From JBBROS01 sp965260995 (GTDB lineage: Bacteria > Pseudomonadota > Alphaproteobacteria > Acetobacterales > Acetobacteraceae): DNA of 64,000 bases. A program made the translations under genes and the position numbers. The stretch is taken from the NCBI GenBank assembly GCA_965260995.1, contig CBDHCD010000003.1, positions 682,001-746,000 on the forward strand. Direction: 5' to 3'. This document shows, piece by piece, positions 16,637 to 24,216 of the stretch (its first letter is position 1; each line of letters starts with the position of its first letter). The notes under the pieces are model-generated. The model saw only the letters and a program-made list of their open reading frames with translations, searched no databases and was not told the origin of the DNA.

Positions 16637-17872
16637 ATGCTCGACACCCATCTCACGTCGCCAGTCACGCGGCTGCGGCTCCGGTCAGGTCCGGCTGCCA
16701 GCCACATCGACGGCTTCGCCGACTGGCTGCACCGATACGGCTACCGACCAGCCACGCTCGACACGACGCTTCGATCTCTCGCCGGGTGGACCGACTGGAT
16801 GCGCTCGGCCGGGTTCGGCGCGGATGACATGCTCGCCGGCCTCGACGCCTGCGCGACGGCGCTCAGGGAGCAGCCGCGCGTGCGGCATTGCCGCGGCCCC
16901 AACCGCAAGTCGCTGGAAGCCGCCCGGCTGTTCCTCCGCTTTCTCCGCGAGCAGGGCGTGCTGCCGCCCCCTGCCATGGCGCCGTCCCCCGTTGAACGGT
17001 GGCCGCTTCTTGGTGAGTTCCGCGCCTGGGCGCGCCAGCACCGCGGGCTAGCTGAGACGTCCATTGACGCGTACCAGCGGATCCTTGCCGAACTCCTTGC
17101 AGCGGTAGGCGACGACCCGCGGGCTTACACCGCCGAGGCGCTGCGCGGCTTCGTCCTGGAACGAGCGCGGCGGCACCGGATCGCCCGGGCCAAGACCGTC
17201 GTCGTCGCGACCCGCGCGTTCCTGCGTTTCCTGGGCGCCACGGGGCGGTGCTCGCCAGGGATGGAGCACGCGATCCCCGGCTTCGCTTCCTGGCAGCTCT
17301 CGTCGGTGCCGCGGTTCCTCGCCGTGGAGGACGTGGAGCGGGTGATCGCCTCCTGCCCTGTGGATGGCAACGGGCCACGGGACCGAGCGGTGCTCCTGCT
17401 TCTTGCCCGGCTCGGCCTGCGCGCGAGCGAGGCGGCAGGGCTGAAGTTCGCGGACATCGACTGGCGCAATGGTCGGCTCGCCGTCTGCGGCAAGGGACGT
17501 CGCCAGGAGTGGCTGCCGCTGCCGCAGGAGGTCGGCGCCGCGATCCTTGCCTACCTGCGCCACGACAGGCCGCCCTTGCAGGCACCGGAGGTATTCACCT
17601 CAATCCTGGCGCCGGTACGCCCGCTGACCCGCGCCGCGGTGACCCACATCGTGCGTGCCGCACTGCGCCGGGCCGGCGTTGAGGCGCCGATCAACGGCGC
17701 ACACGTCCTGCGCCATTCCGCCGCAACCGCCATGCTTCGGCAGGGCGCGTCTCTGGCGGGCATCGGCGCGGTGCTGCGCCACCGGTCGCCGCGGACAACG
17801 GCCCACTACGCCAAGGTGGATTTCGGCCTACTGTCGGAGGTCGCGCAGCCCTGGCCGGGAGCGGCGTCATGA
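16637..17872 (+). CDS. RIT tyrosine recombinase A
   Basis: 411-residue tyrosine recombinase, first of the trio. An N-terminal SAM-like core-binding region (about 120-205: RAWARQHRGLAETSIDAYQRI) precedes the catalytic domain with Arg262 (LGLRASEA), Lys286 (GKGRRQEW), His356-x-x-Arg359 (HVLRHSAAT), His382 (LRHRSPRTT) and nucleophile Tyr391 (AHYAKV). All catalytic positions are filled. The extra 110 N-terminal residues are longer than in XerC/D. A ribosome-binding site (AAAGGGAGG) precedes the ATG. Its stop overlaps the next start (ATGATGA), so the three proteins are likely made in fixed ratio and act together on the ends. Confidence 0.88.
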   Translation: MLDTHLTSPVTRLRLRSGPAASHIDGFADWLHRYGYRPATLDTTLRSLAGWTDWMRSAGFGADDMLAGLDACATALREQPRVRHCRGPNRKSLEAARLFLRFLREQGVLPPPAMAPSPVERWPLLGEFRAWARQHRGLAETSIDAYQRILAELLAAVGDDPRAYTAEALRGFVLERARRHRIARAKTVVVATRAFLRFLGATGRCSPGMEHAIPGFASWQLSSVPRFLAVEDVERVIASCPVDGNGPRDRAVLLLLARLGLRASEAAGLKFADIDWRNGRLAVCGKGRRQEWLPLPQEVGAAILAYLRHDRPPLQAPEVFTSILAPVRPLTRAAVTHIVRAALRRAGVEAPINGAHVLRHSAATAMLRQGASLAGIGAVLRHRSPRTTAHYAKVDFGLLSEVAQPWPGAAS

Positions 17873-18798
17873 TGACCGTCCCCATCCTGACCGCCCACGT
17901 CGAGCGCTATGTCTCGCTCCGCCAGGCGCTTGGCTTCAAGCTCCGCGACGTCGCGCGGGAACTTCGCGCCTACGCCCGCTATGCCGAGGCCAAAGGCGAC
18001 ACCTGCGTCCGCTTGTCCACGGCGGCGGATTGGGCGGAACAGGCCCCCTCGCCAAAGGCGCGTCACGTGCGGCTGCGCCGCGTCGCGGGTCTGGCTCGCT
18101 TTCTGCGCGCCGAGGATCCGGCGCACGAGGTCCCGCCGGCGGCCGTGTTCCATGTGCCGGCACGCCGACCCTTGCCGCACATCTACACGCCCGAGCAGCT
18201 CGCGCAGATCGTCGCGGCCGCCGGCCTGCTCCGCGAAACGTACACGCTGCGCCGGCGGGTCTACGCCACGCTGTTCGGGATGATCGCCGCGACCGGCCTG
18301 CGCATCTCCGAGGCGCTCGGCCTGCGCCTGGGCGACGTGTTGCCCGGCGGCGTCCTGCGGATCGAGCGGACGAAGTTCGGCAAGAGCCGCCTCGTCCCCT
18401 TGCATCCCACCGCGGAGGAGGCGCTCGGCCGCTACCTCGAGGCGCGCCGGCAACTGGCCGAGGTGGACGACCATGTTTTTCTGTCCGCGCATGGCCGGCG
18501 CATCGGCGTCGGCATGGCGGACTACACGTTCCGCCGCGTGCTGCGGGTGGCCGGCATCACCTCAGGGGGGGAGCGGGCCTGCCGCGTCCACGACCTCAGG
18601 CACACTTTCGCGACAAGGGCGCTGGAGCAGTGCTCGACGCAAGGCCGGGCGGTGGCCCGCCACTTCGTCGCCTTGGCGACGTATATGGGCCACACGGACA
18701 TCGCGCACACCTACTGGTACCTGGAGGCGACGCCGGAGCTGATGGCCGGCATCGCCGCGGCTGGCGAGGCGTTGATGGCCGGGGAGGGCGCACGATGA
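17869..18798 (+). CDS. RIT tyrosine recombinase B
   Basis: 309-residue tyrosine recombinase, second of the trio. The N-terminal core-binding domain covers about 8-95 (HVERYVSLRQALGFKLRDVARELRAY-like start). The catalytic domain shows Arg145 (TGLRISEAL), a lysine in the beta-hairpin TKFGKSRLVPL (about 169-172), His241-x-x-Arg244 (VHDLRHTFAT), His275 (MGHTDIAHT) and Tyr284 (TYWYLEATPELM), the last context being typical of this RIT subfamily. The start overlaps gene A and its stop overlaps gene C (ATGA), indicating translational coupling. Confidence 0.88.
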   Translation: MMTVPILTAHVERYVSLRQALGFKLRDVARELRAYARYAEAKGDTCVRLSTAADWAEQAPSPKARHVRLRRVAGLARFLRAEDPAHEVPPAAVFHVPARRPLPHIYTPEQLAQIVAAAGLLRETYTLRRRVYATLFGMIAATGLRISEALGLRLGDVLPGGVLRIERTKFGKSRLVPLHPTAEEALGRYLEARRQLAEVDDHVFLSAHGRRIGVGMADYTFRRVLRVAGITSGGERACRVHDLRHTFATRALEQCSTQGRAVARHFVALATYMGHTDIAHTYWYLEATPELMAGIAAAGEALMAGEGAR

Positions 18799-19847
18799 CG
18801 CCGCTCGCTCCCCTGGCCACAGGGTTCCTGCGCGAGCACTTGCCGGAGGCACTGGGCCGCAGCCGCCACACCTGCGAGGCCTATGCCCACGCCTTCCGGC
18901 TGTGGTTTGTCTTCGCCGCGGAGCGGCACGGCCTGCGGCCCTCCCAGCTCTGCCTCGAGCACCTCGATGCAGCCCTGGTGCTCGACTTCCTCGCCCACAT
19001 CGAGCAGCGGCGCGGCAATGCTGCCGCCACCCGCAACGCCCGGCTCACCGCGGTCAAGGCGTTCATGCGCTACGTCGAGCTGCGCGTGCCCGCCGCCCTG
19101 GAGCAGGTCAGGCAGGTCCACGCCATCCCGACCAAGCGGCACGACCAGATGCTGGTGCGCCATCTCACGATGGAGGAGGTGCGCGCGGTCCTGAACACCC
19201 CGGACCCGTCCACGCGCCTCGGCATCCGCGACCGCGCCATGCTGCACCTGTGCTTCGCGGGCGGGCTGCGCGTCTCCGAACTGGTGGCGTTGCCGCTGGC
19301 GCAGGTCTGCCTGCAAGGGACGCCGAGCATCCGCGTGCACGGCAAGGGACGCAAGGAGCGTTGCCTGCCGCTTTGGAAAGAAACGGCGGCCGATCTGCGC
19401 GCTTGGCTCGCCGTGCGCGGCCAGGTCCGATGCCCGGAACTCTTCGCCAACGCCGAGGGCGCCGCGATGACCCGGGCCGGCTTCGAATACGTGCTCGACA
19501 AGCACGTCCGCGCCGCAGCTGTGCCCTGCCCCGCGCTGGCCGGGCGCTCGGTGACGCCACACCAACTCCGGCACAGCTGCGCCGTGGTCATGCTCCAGGC
19601 AACACGCGACATCCGCAAGGTGGCCCTCTGGCTCGGCCACGCCGACATCAGGACCACGGAGGCCTACCTGCGCGTGGACCCGACGGAGAAGCTGGAAGCC
19701 GTTGAAGCGGTGTTGCCACCAGCACTGCGCCGCGGGCGGTTCAAGGCCCCCGATGCGCTCATCGCCGCACTGCTCAGCCCAGCCGCCCCGACCTCCACCG
19801 GGCGGTCGCCGACGCGCCCCACATCACGCCAAAGCCCCGCACCGTAG
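18795..19847 (+). CDS. RIT tyrosine recombinase C
   Basis: 350-residue tyrosine recombinase, third of the trio. Core-binding domain about 5-105; catalytic residues Arg159 (GGLRVSELV), Lys184 (GKGRKERCLPLW), His256-x-x-Arg259 (TPHQLRHSCAVVM), His282 (WLGHADIRTTEAY) and Tyr291. The C-terminal 40 residues (after DPTEKLEAVEAVLPP) are Pro/Thr/Ser-rich and lack a fold. The ATG at 18795 overlaps the gene B stop; the same frame is open far upstream but runs antisense or out of frame to genes A and B. The stop lies 58 bases before the right inverted repeat. Confidence 0.88.
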   Translation: MTPLAPLATGFLREHLPEALGRSRHTCEAYAHAFRLWFVFAAERHGLRPSQLCLEHLDAALVLDFLAHIEQRRGNAAATRNARLTAVKAFMRYVELRVPAALEQVRQVHAIPTKRHDQMLVRHLTMEEVRAVLNTPDPSTRLGIRDRAMLHLCFAGGLRVSELVALPLAQVCLQGTPSIRVHGKGRKERCLPLWKETAADLRAWLAVRGQVRCPELFANAEGAAMTRAGFEYVLDKHVRAAAVPCPALAGRSVTPHQLRHSCAVVMLQATRDIRKVALWLGHADIRTTEAYLRVDPTEKLEAVEAVLPPALRRGRFKAPDALIAALLSPAAPTSTGRSPTRPTSRQSPAP

Positions 19848-19905
19848 CCCGGAGTTATGCGGAGTGCCCCGGCCGCGGATCCCGCGTGGACCCCAAGGCA
19901 AGGCG

Positions 19906-19946
19906 ATGCCACTCCGCATAATCGCGCGCTCCACATAATCCGCAAT
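19906..19946 (-). repeat. RIT right inverted repeat (41 bp)
   Basis: Exact reverse complement of 16492-16532, with half-sites CTCCGCATAAT (19912-19922) and CTCCACATAAT (19929-19939) separated by CGCGCG. Its outer end overlaps the 20-bp palindrome by two bases. Confidence 0.88.
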
Positions 19947-19964
19947 ATGCGGAGCTCCGCATAT
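19945..19964. repeat. 20-bp palindrome at the right RIT edge
   Basis: ATATGCGGAGCTCCGCATAT is a perfect palindrome formed by two head-to-head ATGCGGAG half-sites, the same core as in the inverted repeats. It occurs only outside the right end, directly against resolvase coding sequence. It may be the strand-exchange or circle-junction site; that is inference. Confidence 0.7.
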
Positions 19965-20184
19965 GGCCGAGTTCGAGCGCGCGTTGATCCACCAGAGAAC
20001 CAGCAGCGGCCGGGTCGCCGCGAAGGCGCGTGGTGTGCGCTTCGGCCGTCCCCCGAAACTCTCTCCTGATCAAATTGCCCTCGGCGAGCGCCTGGTTTGC
20101 GAGGGGACGTCCGTCCGTGAGGCGGCCAAACTGCTCAAATGCCACCATGCTACCCTCTATCGAGCACTGATCGCAGCGTCGTGA
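19963..20184 (+). pseudogene. Serine resolvase, 3' part (DNA-binding domain)
   Basis: 73 codons encoding the rest of the resolvase interrupted at 16498: AEFERALIHQRTSSGRVAAK (end of the long E-helix), then KARGVRFGRPPKLSPDQ and a helix-turn-helix SVREAAKLLKCHHATLYRAL. Joined to the 5' fragment it would give a normal small resolvase of about 190 residues (FAGIA + EFERALIH). It retains an accidental ATG at 19963 from the RIT palindrome but has no catalytic domain. A free DNA-binding fragment could still be expressed; there is no sign of a ribosome-binding site. Confidence 0.85.
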
Positions 20185-20271
20185 GGTGCTTTTGTAGACC
20201 TCCCGAGTTCGGTTGGTGCCGTCTTTCTCCTCGACGGCGCAATCACCGCTGAATTATGCGAGCGGACTGCG

Positions 20272-20850
20272 ATGCCCATCCTGCACCTTATTACGCATCC
20301 AGAAGTCGTCGTTGACCCGTCCGTGCCGGTGCCGGACTGGCCGCTCTCCACGGAGGGCGTCAGACGAATGAGCCTGGCGCTCAAGCGGCCTTGGATGAGC
20401 CAGCTGGGCTCGCTATTCAGCAGTGCCGAGCGCAAGGCCATGGATGCCGCCAGCCTGGTGTCGGGCCGCTTCGGCCTCTCGCCGGTCGTTGTAGTTGAGT
20501 TGGGAGAAAATGACCGATCCACGACCGGCTATCTTCCCAAAGCGGAGTTCGAAGCGACAGCCGACCGCTTCTTCGCGCGCCCGCAGGAGAGCGTGCGCGG
20601 ATGGGAGCGCGCAGTTGATGCCCAGCGCCGGATCATCGCCGCGGTGGAACGCGTCATCGCCGAGGCTACCGGGAACGGGGACATTGCCGTCATCAGCCAC
20701 GGCGGCGTCGGGGCGCTCCTGCTTTGTCATCTCAAGGGCATGCCGATTAGCCGAGACGAGGATCAGCCCGGCGCAGGAGGAGGGTGTGTCTACTCCTTCG
20801 ACACGGGCACTCGCGCCCTACACTCCGGGTGGCGCTTGATCGAGGAGTAG
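20272..20850 (+). CDS. Histidine phosphatase superfamily protein (transposon passenger)
   Basis: 192-residue phosphoglycerate-mutase-fold protein. The usual RHG motif is replaced by ITHPEVVVDP (Thr8-His9-Pro10), so the phospho-acceptor His9 remains but the first arginine is lost. SSAERKAMDAA (about 50-60), Glu79 in VELGEND and His143 in ISHGGVG complete the active site. Proteins starting THPEV form a recognised variant group of the superfamily with unknown substrate. It lies between the resolvase end and the right terminal repeat (40 bases), hence inside the transposon. It may be a passenger or a captured host gene. Confidence 0.75.
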   Translation: MPILHLITHPEVVVDPSVPVPDWPLSTEGVRRMSLALKRPWMSQLGSLFSSAERKAMDAASLVSGRFGLSPVVVVELGENDRSTTGYLPKAEFEATADRFFARPQESVRGWERAVDAQRRIIAAVERVIAEATGNGDIAVISHGGVGALLLCHLKGMPISRDEDQPGAGGGCVYSFDTGTRALHSGWRLIEE

Positions 20851-20889
20851 AAAGTCTTCTGCTCGCCTGCCGGCCATTCCGCTTCAACG

Positions 20890-20904
20890 TTTTTCAACAG
20901 CCCC
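20890..20904 (-). repeat. Terminal inverted repeat, right
   Basis: Reverse complement of the left end (GGGGCTGTTGAAAAA), 15 of 15 matches. GGTC follows at 20905-20908. Confidence 0.8.
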
Positions 20905-20908
20905 GGTC

Positions 20909-21284
20909 GTGAAACAGCGAGTCGCAAAACCCGTCGCCGGATCGGCGCCGATGACCGAGCGGGCGCGTCATCGGCAGCGACATCGCGCAAGCAAGGCTGG
21001 TCACGTCCCGAACGGGTTTCGGGCACCGTCATGCCAACCGCCAGCCGACGCGGATCGCCCCTGCCTGGACATGCAAACGCTGGACGGCCAAAACCTGATC
21101 AGGTGAGGCTCACGCGTCGCTGCGCGGGACGCCGATTACTGCCATGTGCCCCGAAACCTAACCTTATCAATTGAAACGCACACTTTAACTTACAAATCGT
21201 TAAGTTGCGGGCGTGCGGGGCTGTGCGGAGGAGACTCTTCCACGTCTCCACCGTTGACCGGCCTTGCCTTGGGGGAATGACACG
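20909..21284. other. Gene-free region between transposon and protease gene
   Basis: No coding sequence is recognised. The last 130 bases are unusually A+T-rich for this genome (about 21160-21210), as expected for a promoter of the downstream protease, and a small hairpin (GGAGAC / GTCTCC, 21230-21249) lies in the presumed leader. Confidence 0.4.
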
Positions 21285-22487
21285 ATGGTGGACACGACAA
21301 CGTACCCGGCTCGTACAGTGGTCCGCATTTCGGCCTACATCGGTGAGCAGCAATACCTCGGATCCGGCGTGCTGATCTCGCCCGACGAAGTGCTGACGGC
21401 CGCCCACGTCGTCTGGCGGAAGGATCTAGGCCTCGCGACCGGCGTCGTCGTCACGCCGGGCCTGTCGGGAGACAGCACGCCGTTCGGCGCCTTCGATGGT
21501 GTGGTGACGCACTACAACCCGATCCAGGATGTCGATGGCCTGATCCTGCGCAGCGAGATGCAGAGCGACTTCGCCGTCATCCATCTCAACCGGTCGACGA
21601 CCCTGGGCTACCTGCCGCTCGGCGCCGACTACATGGGTGGGAACGTGACGGTGTCCGGCTATCCCGGGTATAGCGGCGTTCAGGTCAACTCGGTGCAGTC
21701 GGTGTCGAGGGACCCGGTTTACAACAACCTGCTCGGCGACTCGCTCGGCGGCGGGTCGAGCGGCGGCCCAGTGTGGATCAACGCGGATGGTCCGCGCGTG
21801 GTCGGCACGATCTCGGCACAGGATTCCAGCAACGTCGGCTACTTCACACGGCTGACGGCGGACTCCCGCGACACGATCCTGTCCTGGGTGGCGCAGGACG
21901 ACGGCTATTCCTTGCTGGCCGGCTACATCAACACCAGCACGGGCCAACAAGGCACCGCACCGTTCGTCCCGGCCTCCGGCGGCCCGTCCTACCTGCAATG
22001 GCAGTATATCTGGAGCGGCGCTGACGGCGTGTCGTTGTCGAGTTCGGCCCCCGACGTGTTCCTGCACGGCGGCCCGGGACAGGACTCGATCCAGGTGACG
22101 GCGGGCCGCAACGTGCTGGACGGCGGGGCCGGCTCCAACTTCCTGACCGGGGGCACGGGGACGGACACGTTCTTCACCGACGCGCGGGGCAGTGGGGTGG
22201 TGTGGAACACGTTGCGCAACTTCCACGCGGGCGACGCGGCGACGCTCTGGGGGTTCGTGCCCGGCGTGTCGACGTATTGGTGGGAAGCGGACGTGGCCGG
22301 CGCGCCTGGCTCGACGGGTGCGACGCTGCGAGCGAACATCGTCGGCGGCCAGGGCCGGGCGGGGGACGGCATCGACGCCAGCATCACCTTCGCCGGGTTG
22401 AGCGTGGCCCAGGCCAAGTCGCTGCAAGTCACGGCCGGCACCCAGCAGGCCGGGCCATACCTCTACTTCTCCAACGCCAACGCATAG
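21285..22487 (+). CDS. Trypsin-like serine protease with RTX-like C-terminus
   Basis: 400-residue protein. Residues 10-205 form a chymotrypsin-fold protease with a complete triad: His41 (LTAAHVV), Asp95 (SDFAVIHL), Ser159 (GGGSSGGPVW). The C-terminal part carries RTX-like glycine/aspartate repeats (VLDGGAGSNFLTGGTGTDTFFTD, about 277-299 in parts) ahead of a beta-rich tail. There is no N-terminal signal peptide. This combination is typical of substrates secreted in one step by a type I (ABC) exporter through a C-terminal signal; no exporter is visible here. The ATG has a good ribosome-binding site (GGGGGAA). An extracellular protease is likely. Confidence 0.78.
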   Translation: MVDTTTYPARTVVRISAYIGEQQYLGSGVLISPDEVLTAAHVVWRKDLGLATGVVVTPGLSGDSTPFGAFDGVVTHYNPIQDVDGLILRSEMQSDFAVIHLNRSTTLGYLPLGADYMGGNVTVSGYPGYSGVQVNSVQSVSRDPVYNNLLGDSLGGGSSGGPVWINADGPRVVGTISAQDSSNVGYFTRLTADSRDTILSWVAQDDGYSLLAGYINTSTGQQGTAPFVPASGGPSYLQWQYIWSGADGVSLSSSAPDVFLHGGPGQDSIQVTAGRNVLDGGAGSNFLTGGTGTDTFFTDARGSGVVWNTLRNFHAGDAATLWGFVPGVSTYWWEADVAGAPGSTGATLRANIVGGQGRAGDGIDASITFAGLSVAQAKSLQVTAGTQQAGPYLYFSNANA

Positions 22488-22546
22488 CGCCGCGCCGGCC
22501 ACGGGCGCGGTTGGCAGCGGCCGCGGGCCATGCCAGGCTTGAAGGC

Positions 22547-22816
22547 ATGACAGACTCCCTGCGCGACCGGCCCGAGCCACCCACGTCGCCTGCCCAGGCG
22601 GCGCTCTGGTGGGCGGCCCGCGGCGAGTGGCAGCGCGCCCACGAAGCGGCCCAGTCCGACGACGGCGTCGATGCGGCGTGGGTGCATGCCTACCTTCATC
22701 GCGTCGAAGGCGACCTGGAGAACGCCCGCTACTGGTATGGCCGTGCCAACAAGCCCGTCGCCGCCGGCCCGCTCGACGCGGAATGGCAGGCGATCGCGTC
22801 CTCGCTAACCGAGTAG
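22547..22816 (+). CDS. Small TPR-like protein, unknown function
   Basis: 89-residue protein with one helix-turn-helix-turn repeat pattern similar to a tetratricopeptide unit: AALWWAARGEWQRAHEAAQ followed by AWVHAYLHRVEGDLENARYWYGRA, then PLDAEWQAIASSL. Similar short proteins are common in alphaproteobacteria and are annotated only as hypothetical. The ATG at 22547 is chosen because sequence upstream is unlike protein and overlaps the protease stop region. Its 3' end overlaps the convergent dipeptidase gene by 12 bases. No function can be assigned. Confidence 0.65.
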   Translation: MTDSLRDRPEPPTSPAQAALWWAARGEWQRAHEAAQSDDGVDAAWVHAYLHRVEGDLENARYWYGRANKPVAAGPLDAEWQAIASSLTE

Positions 22817-24184
22817 GCCGAGCAACCGGGCATGGGCCCGGATGCCGTGGCGGAAGCAACGCCACTCGAACTTCTCGTTGGGCGAATGCACCTGGTCGTC
22901 GTCCAGGCCGAACCCCATCAGCACGCTGTCGAGACCGAGCAGCCGGTGCATGCTTTCGACGACCGGAATGCTGCCGCCGCTGCCCATCAGCACGGCCGGG
23001 CGACCGTACTCCTCGGCCAGCGCCGCCTGCGCCGCCCTGATCCAGCGGCTCTCGGACGGGATCGCGACCCCGGGCGCGGTCGAGAGCACCTCCACGTCGG
23101 CCTTCGCGTCGGGCGGCAGCCTTGCCTCGATGAAGGCGCGGAACGCGGCGACCACCGCCGCCGGGTCCTGTCCCGGCACCAGGCGGAACGAGACCTTGGC
23201 CCCGGCCTCCGCCGCGATCACCGTCTTCGCGCCCGCCCCCTGGTAGCCGCCCCAAATGCCGTTGATGTCGGCGGTCGGCCTCGCCCACATCCGGTCCAGC
23301 GCCGGGCGGCCTTGCTCGCCCGCGGGATGGCGGAGGCCGACGCCGCCCAGGAACGCGGCCTCGTCGAACCCGAGCGCGGCCCACTCCGCCGCGAGCTCGG
23401 GCGTCGTTTCCATTACGCCGTTATAGAATCCCGGGAGCTGCACCCGCCCCGCCCCGTCGTGCAGGTCGCCGAGGATGCGGGTCAAGGCGTTGATCGGGTT
23501 GAGCGCCGCGCCGCCGAACAGGCCGGAATGCAGGTCCCGCTCCGCCGCGCGCAGGGTGAGCTGCACGTAGGCCATGCCGCGCAGCCGCGTCGTCAGCGCC
23601 GGGGTGTCGATGTCCCACATGTTGGTGTCGCTGATCACCGCGACGTCCGCGCCCAGCGCCGCCCGGTTCTCGGCCAGGAAGGCTTCCAGGTTCGGGCTGC
23701 CCACCTCCTCCTCGCCTTCCACCAGCACCGTCGCCCGCACCGGCAACGTGCCGTGCACCGCGTGCCAGGCCCGCAACGCTTCCAGCCACAACATCACCTG
23801 GCCCTTGTCGTCCACCGCGCCCCGCGCCACCACGCGCGGGCCATGCGGCCCGTCCGTCAGCTTCGGGTCGAACGGGGCCGCCGTCCACAGCGCGACCGGG
23901 TCGGCCGGCTGCACGTCGTAGTGGCCGTAGAACAGCACGTGCGGCGCGTCCGCGCCCGGTCCCGGGTGGTGCGCCAGCACGACCGGGTGCCCGGCCGTCG
24001 CGTGCAGCCGGGCGTCGAAACCGATGCCGGCGAGCTGGTCGCGGAGCCACTGCGCCGCGACCTTGCAATCGGCCGCGTGCGACGGCTGCGCCGACACGCT
24101 CGGGATGCGCAGCAGGTCGAACCAGCGGTCTCGCGTCGCGTCGAGGGTGGCTTCGATGTGATCCAGCACGGGGGCGGTGTCCAT
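22805..24184 (-). CDS. M20 family dipeptidase
   Basis: 459-residue cytoplasmic metallopeptidase of the M20/M25/M40 family (carnosinase/CNDP-like). Zinc ligands: His87 region in VLFYGHYDVQPAD, the bridging Asp in GAVDDKGQVML, the catalytic Glu pair in VEGEEEVGSPN, Asp in VISDTNMW and a C-terminal His in DDDQVHSPNEKFEW. The dimerisation domain lies between (about 205-365). Length and motifs fit enzymes hydrolysing dipeptides or N-acyl amino acids. The gene stands alone; the specific substrate is unknown. Confidence 0.88.
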   Translation of the reverse strand: MDTAPVLDHIEATLDATRDRWFDLLRIPSVSAQPSHAADCKVAAQWLRDQLAGIGFDARLHATAGHPVVLAHHPGPGADAPHVLFYGHYDVQPADPVALWTAAPFDPKLTDGPHGPRVVARGAVDDKGQVMLWLEALRAWHAVHGTLPVRATVLVEGEEEVGSPNLEAFLAENRAALGADVAVISDTNMWDIDTPALTTRLRGMAYVQLTLRAAERDLHSGLFGGAALNPINALTRILGDLHDGAGRVQLPGFYNGVMETTPELAAEWAALGFDEAAFLGGVGLRHPAGEQGRPALDRMWARPTADINGIWGGYQGAGAKTVIAAEAGAKVSFRLVPGQDPAAVVAAFRAFIEARLPPDAKADVEVLSTAPGVAIPSESRWIRAAQAALAEEYGRPAVLMGSGGSIPVVESMHRLLGLDSVLMGFGLDDDQVHSPNEKFEWRCFRHGIRAHARLLGLLG

Positions 24185-24216
24185 GCCGCCAGTGTGGCGG
24201 ATGCCGGCGGCGACGG

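Larger units (their letters stand above)
16492..19946 (+). mobile_element. RIT element (recombinases in trio), 3.45 kb
   Basis: Three tyrosine recombinase genes on one strand with ATGA-type overlaps, enclosed by 41-bp perfect inverted repeats (16492-16532 and 19906-19946), inserted in the serine resolvase gene. This is the architecture described for RIT elements. Each end shows the half-site ATTATGTGGAG, a CGCGCG spacer, ATTATGCGGAG, then about 70 (left) or 47 (right) bases inward one inverted copy with a single mismatch (16597-16607; 19854-19864). A 20-bp palindrome (19945-19964) abuts only the right end. All three recombinases look catalytically intact. Confidence 0.88.
14556..20904 (+). 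mobile_element. IS1182-like transposon with passenger genes, 6.35 kb
   Basis: Bounded by perfect 15-bp terminal inverted repeats (GGGGCTGTTGAAAAA at 14556-14570; its complement at 20890-20904) and flanked by 4-bp GGTC direct repeats. It contains an IS1182-type transposase, a serine resolvase gene and a histidine-phosphatase-like gene. The resolvase is split by a nested RIT element of about 3.45 kb, so the ancestral transposon was about 2.9 kb. Ordinary IS1182 copies end just after the transposase; no second terminus is seen there (16084-16143). Family assignment is from the transposase and terminus sequence; the passenger layout is not typical. Confidence 0.75.

Noticed and set aside
14556..20904. 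Classical composite transposon made of two IS copies
   Set aside because: Only one transposase is present, and the 15-bp ends are inverted and flanked by a single GGTC pair, fitting one unit.
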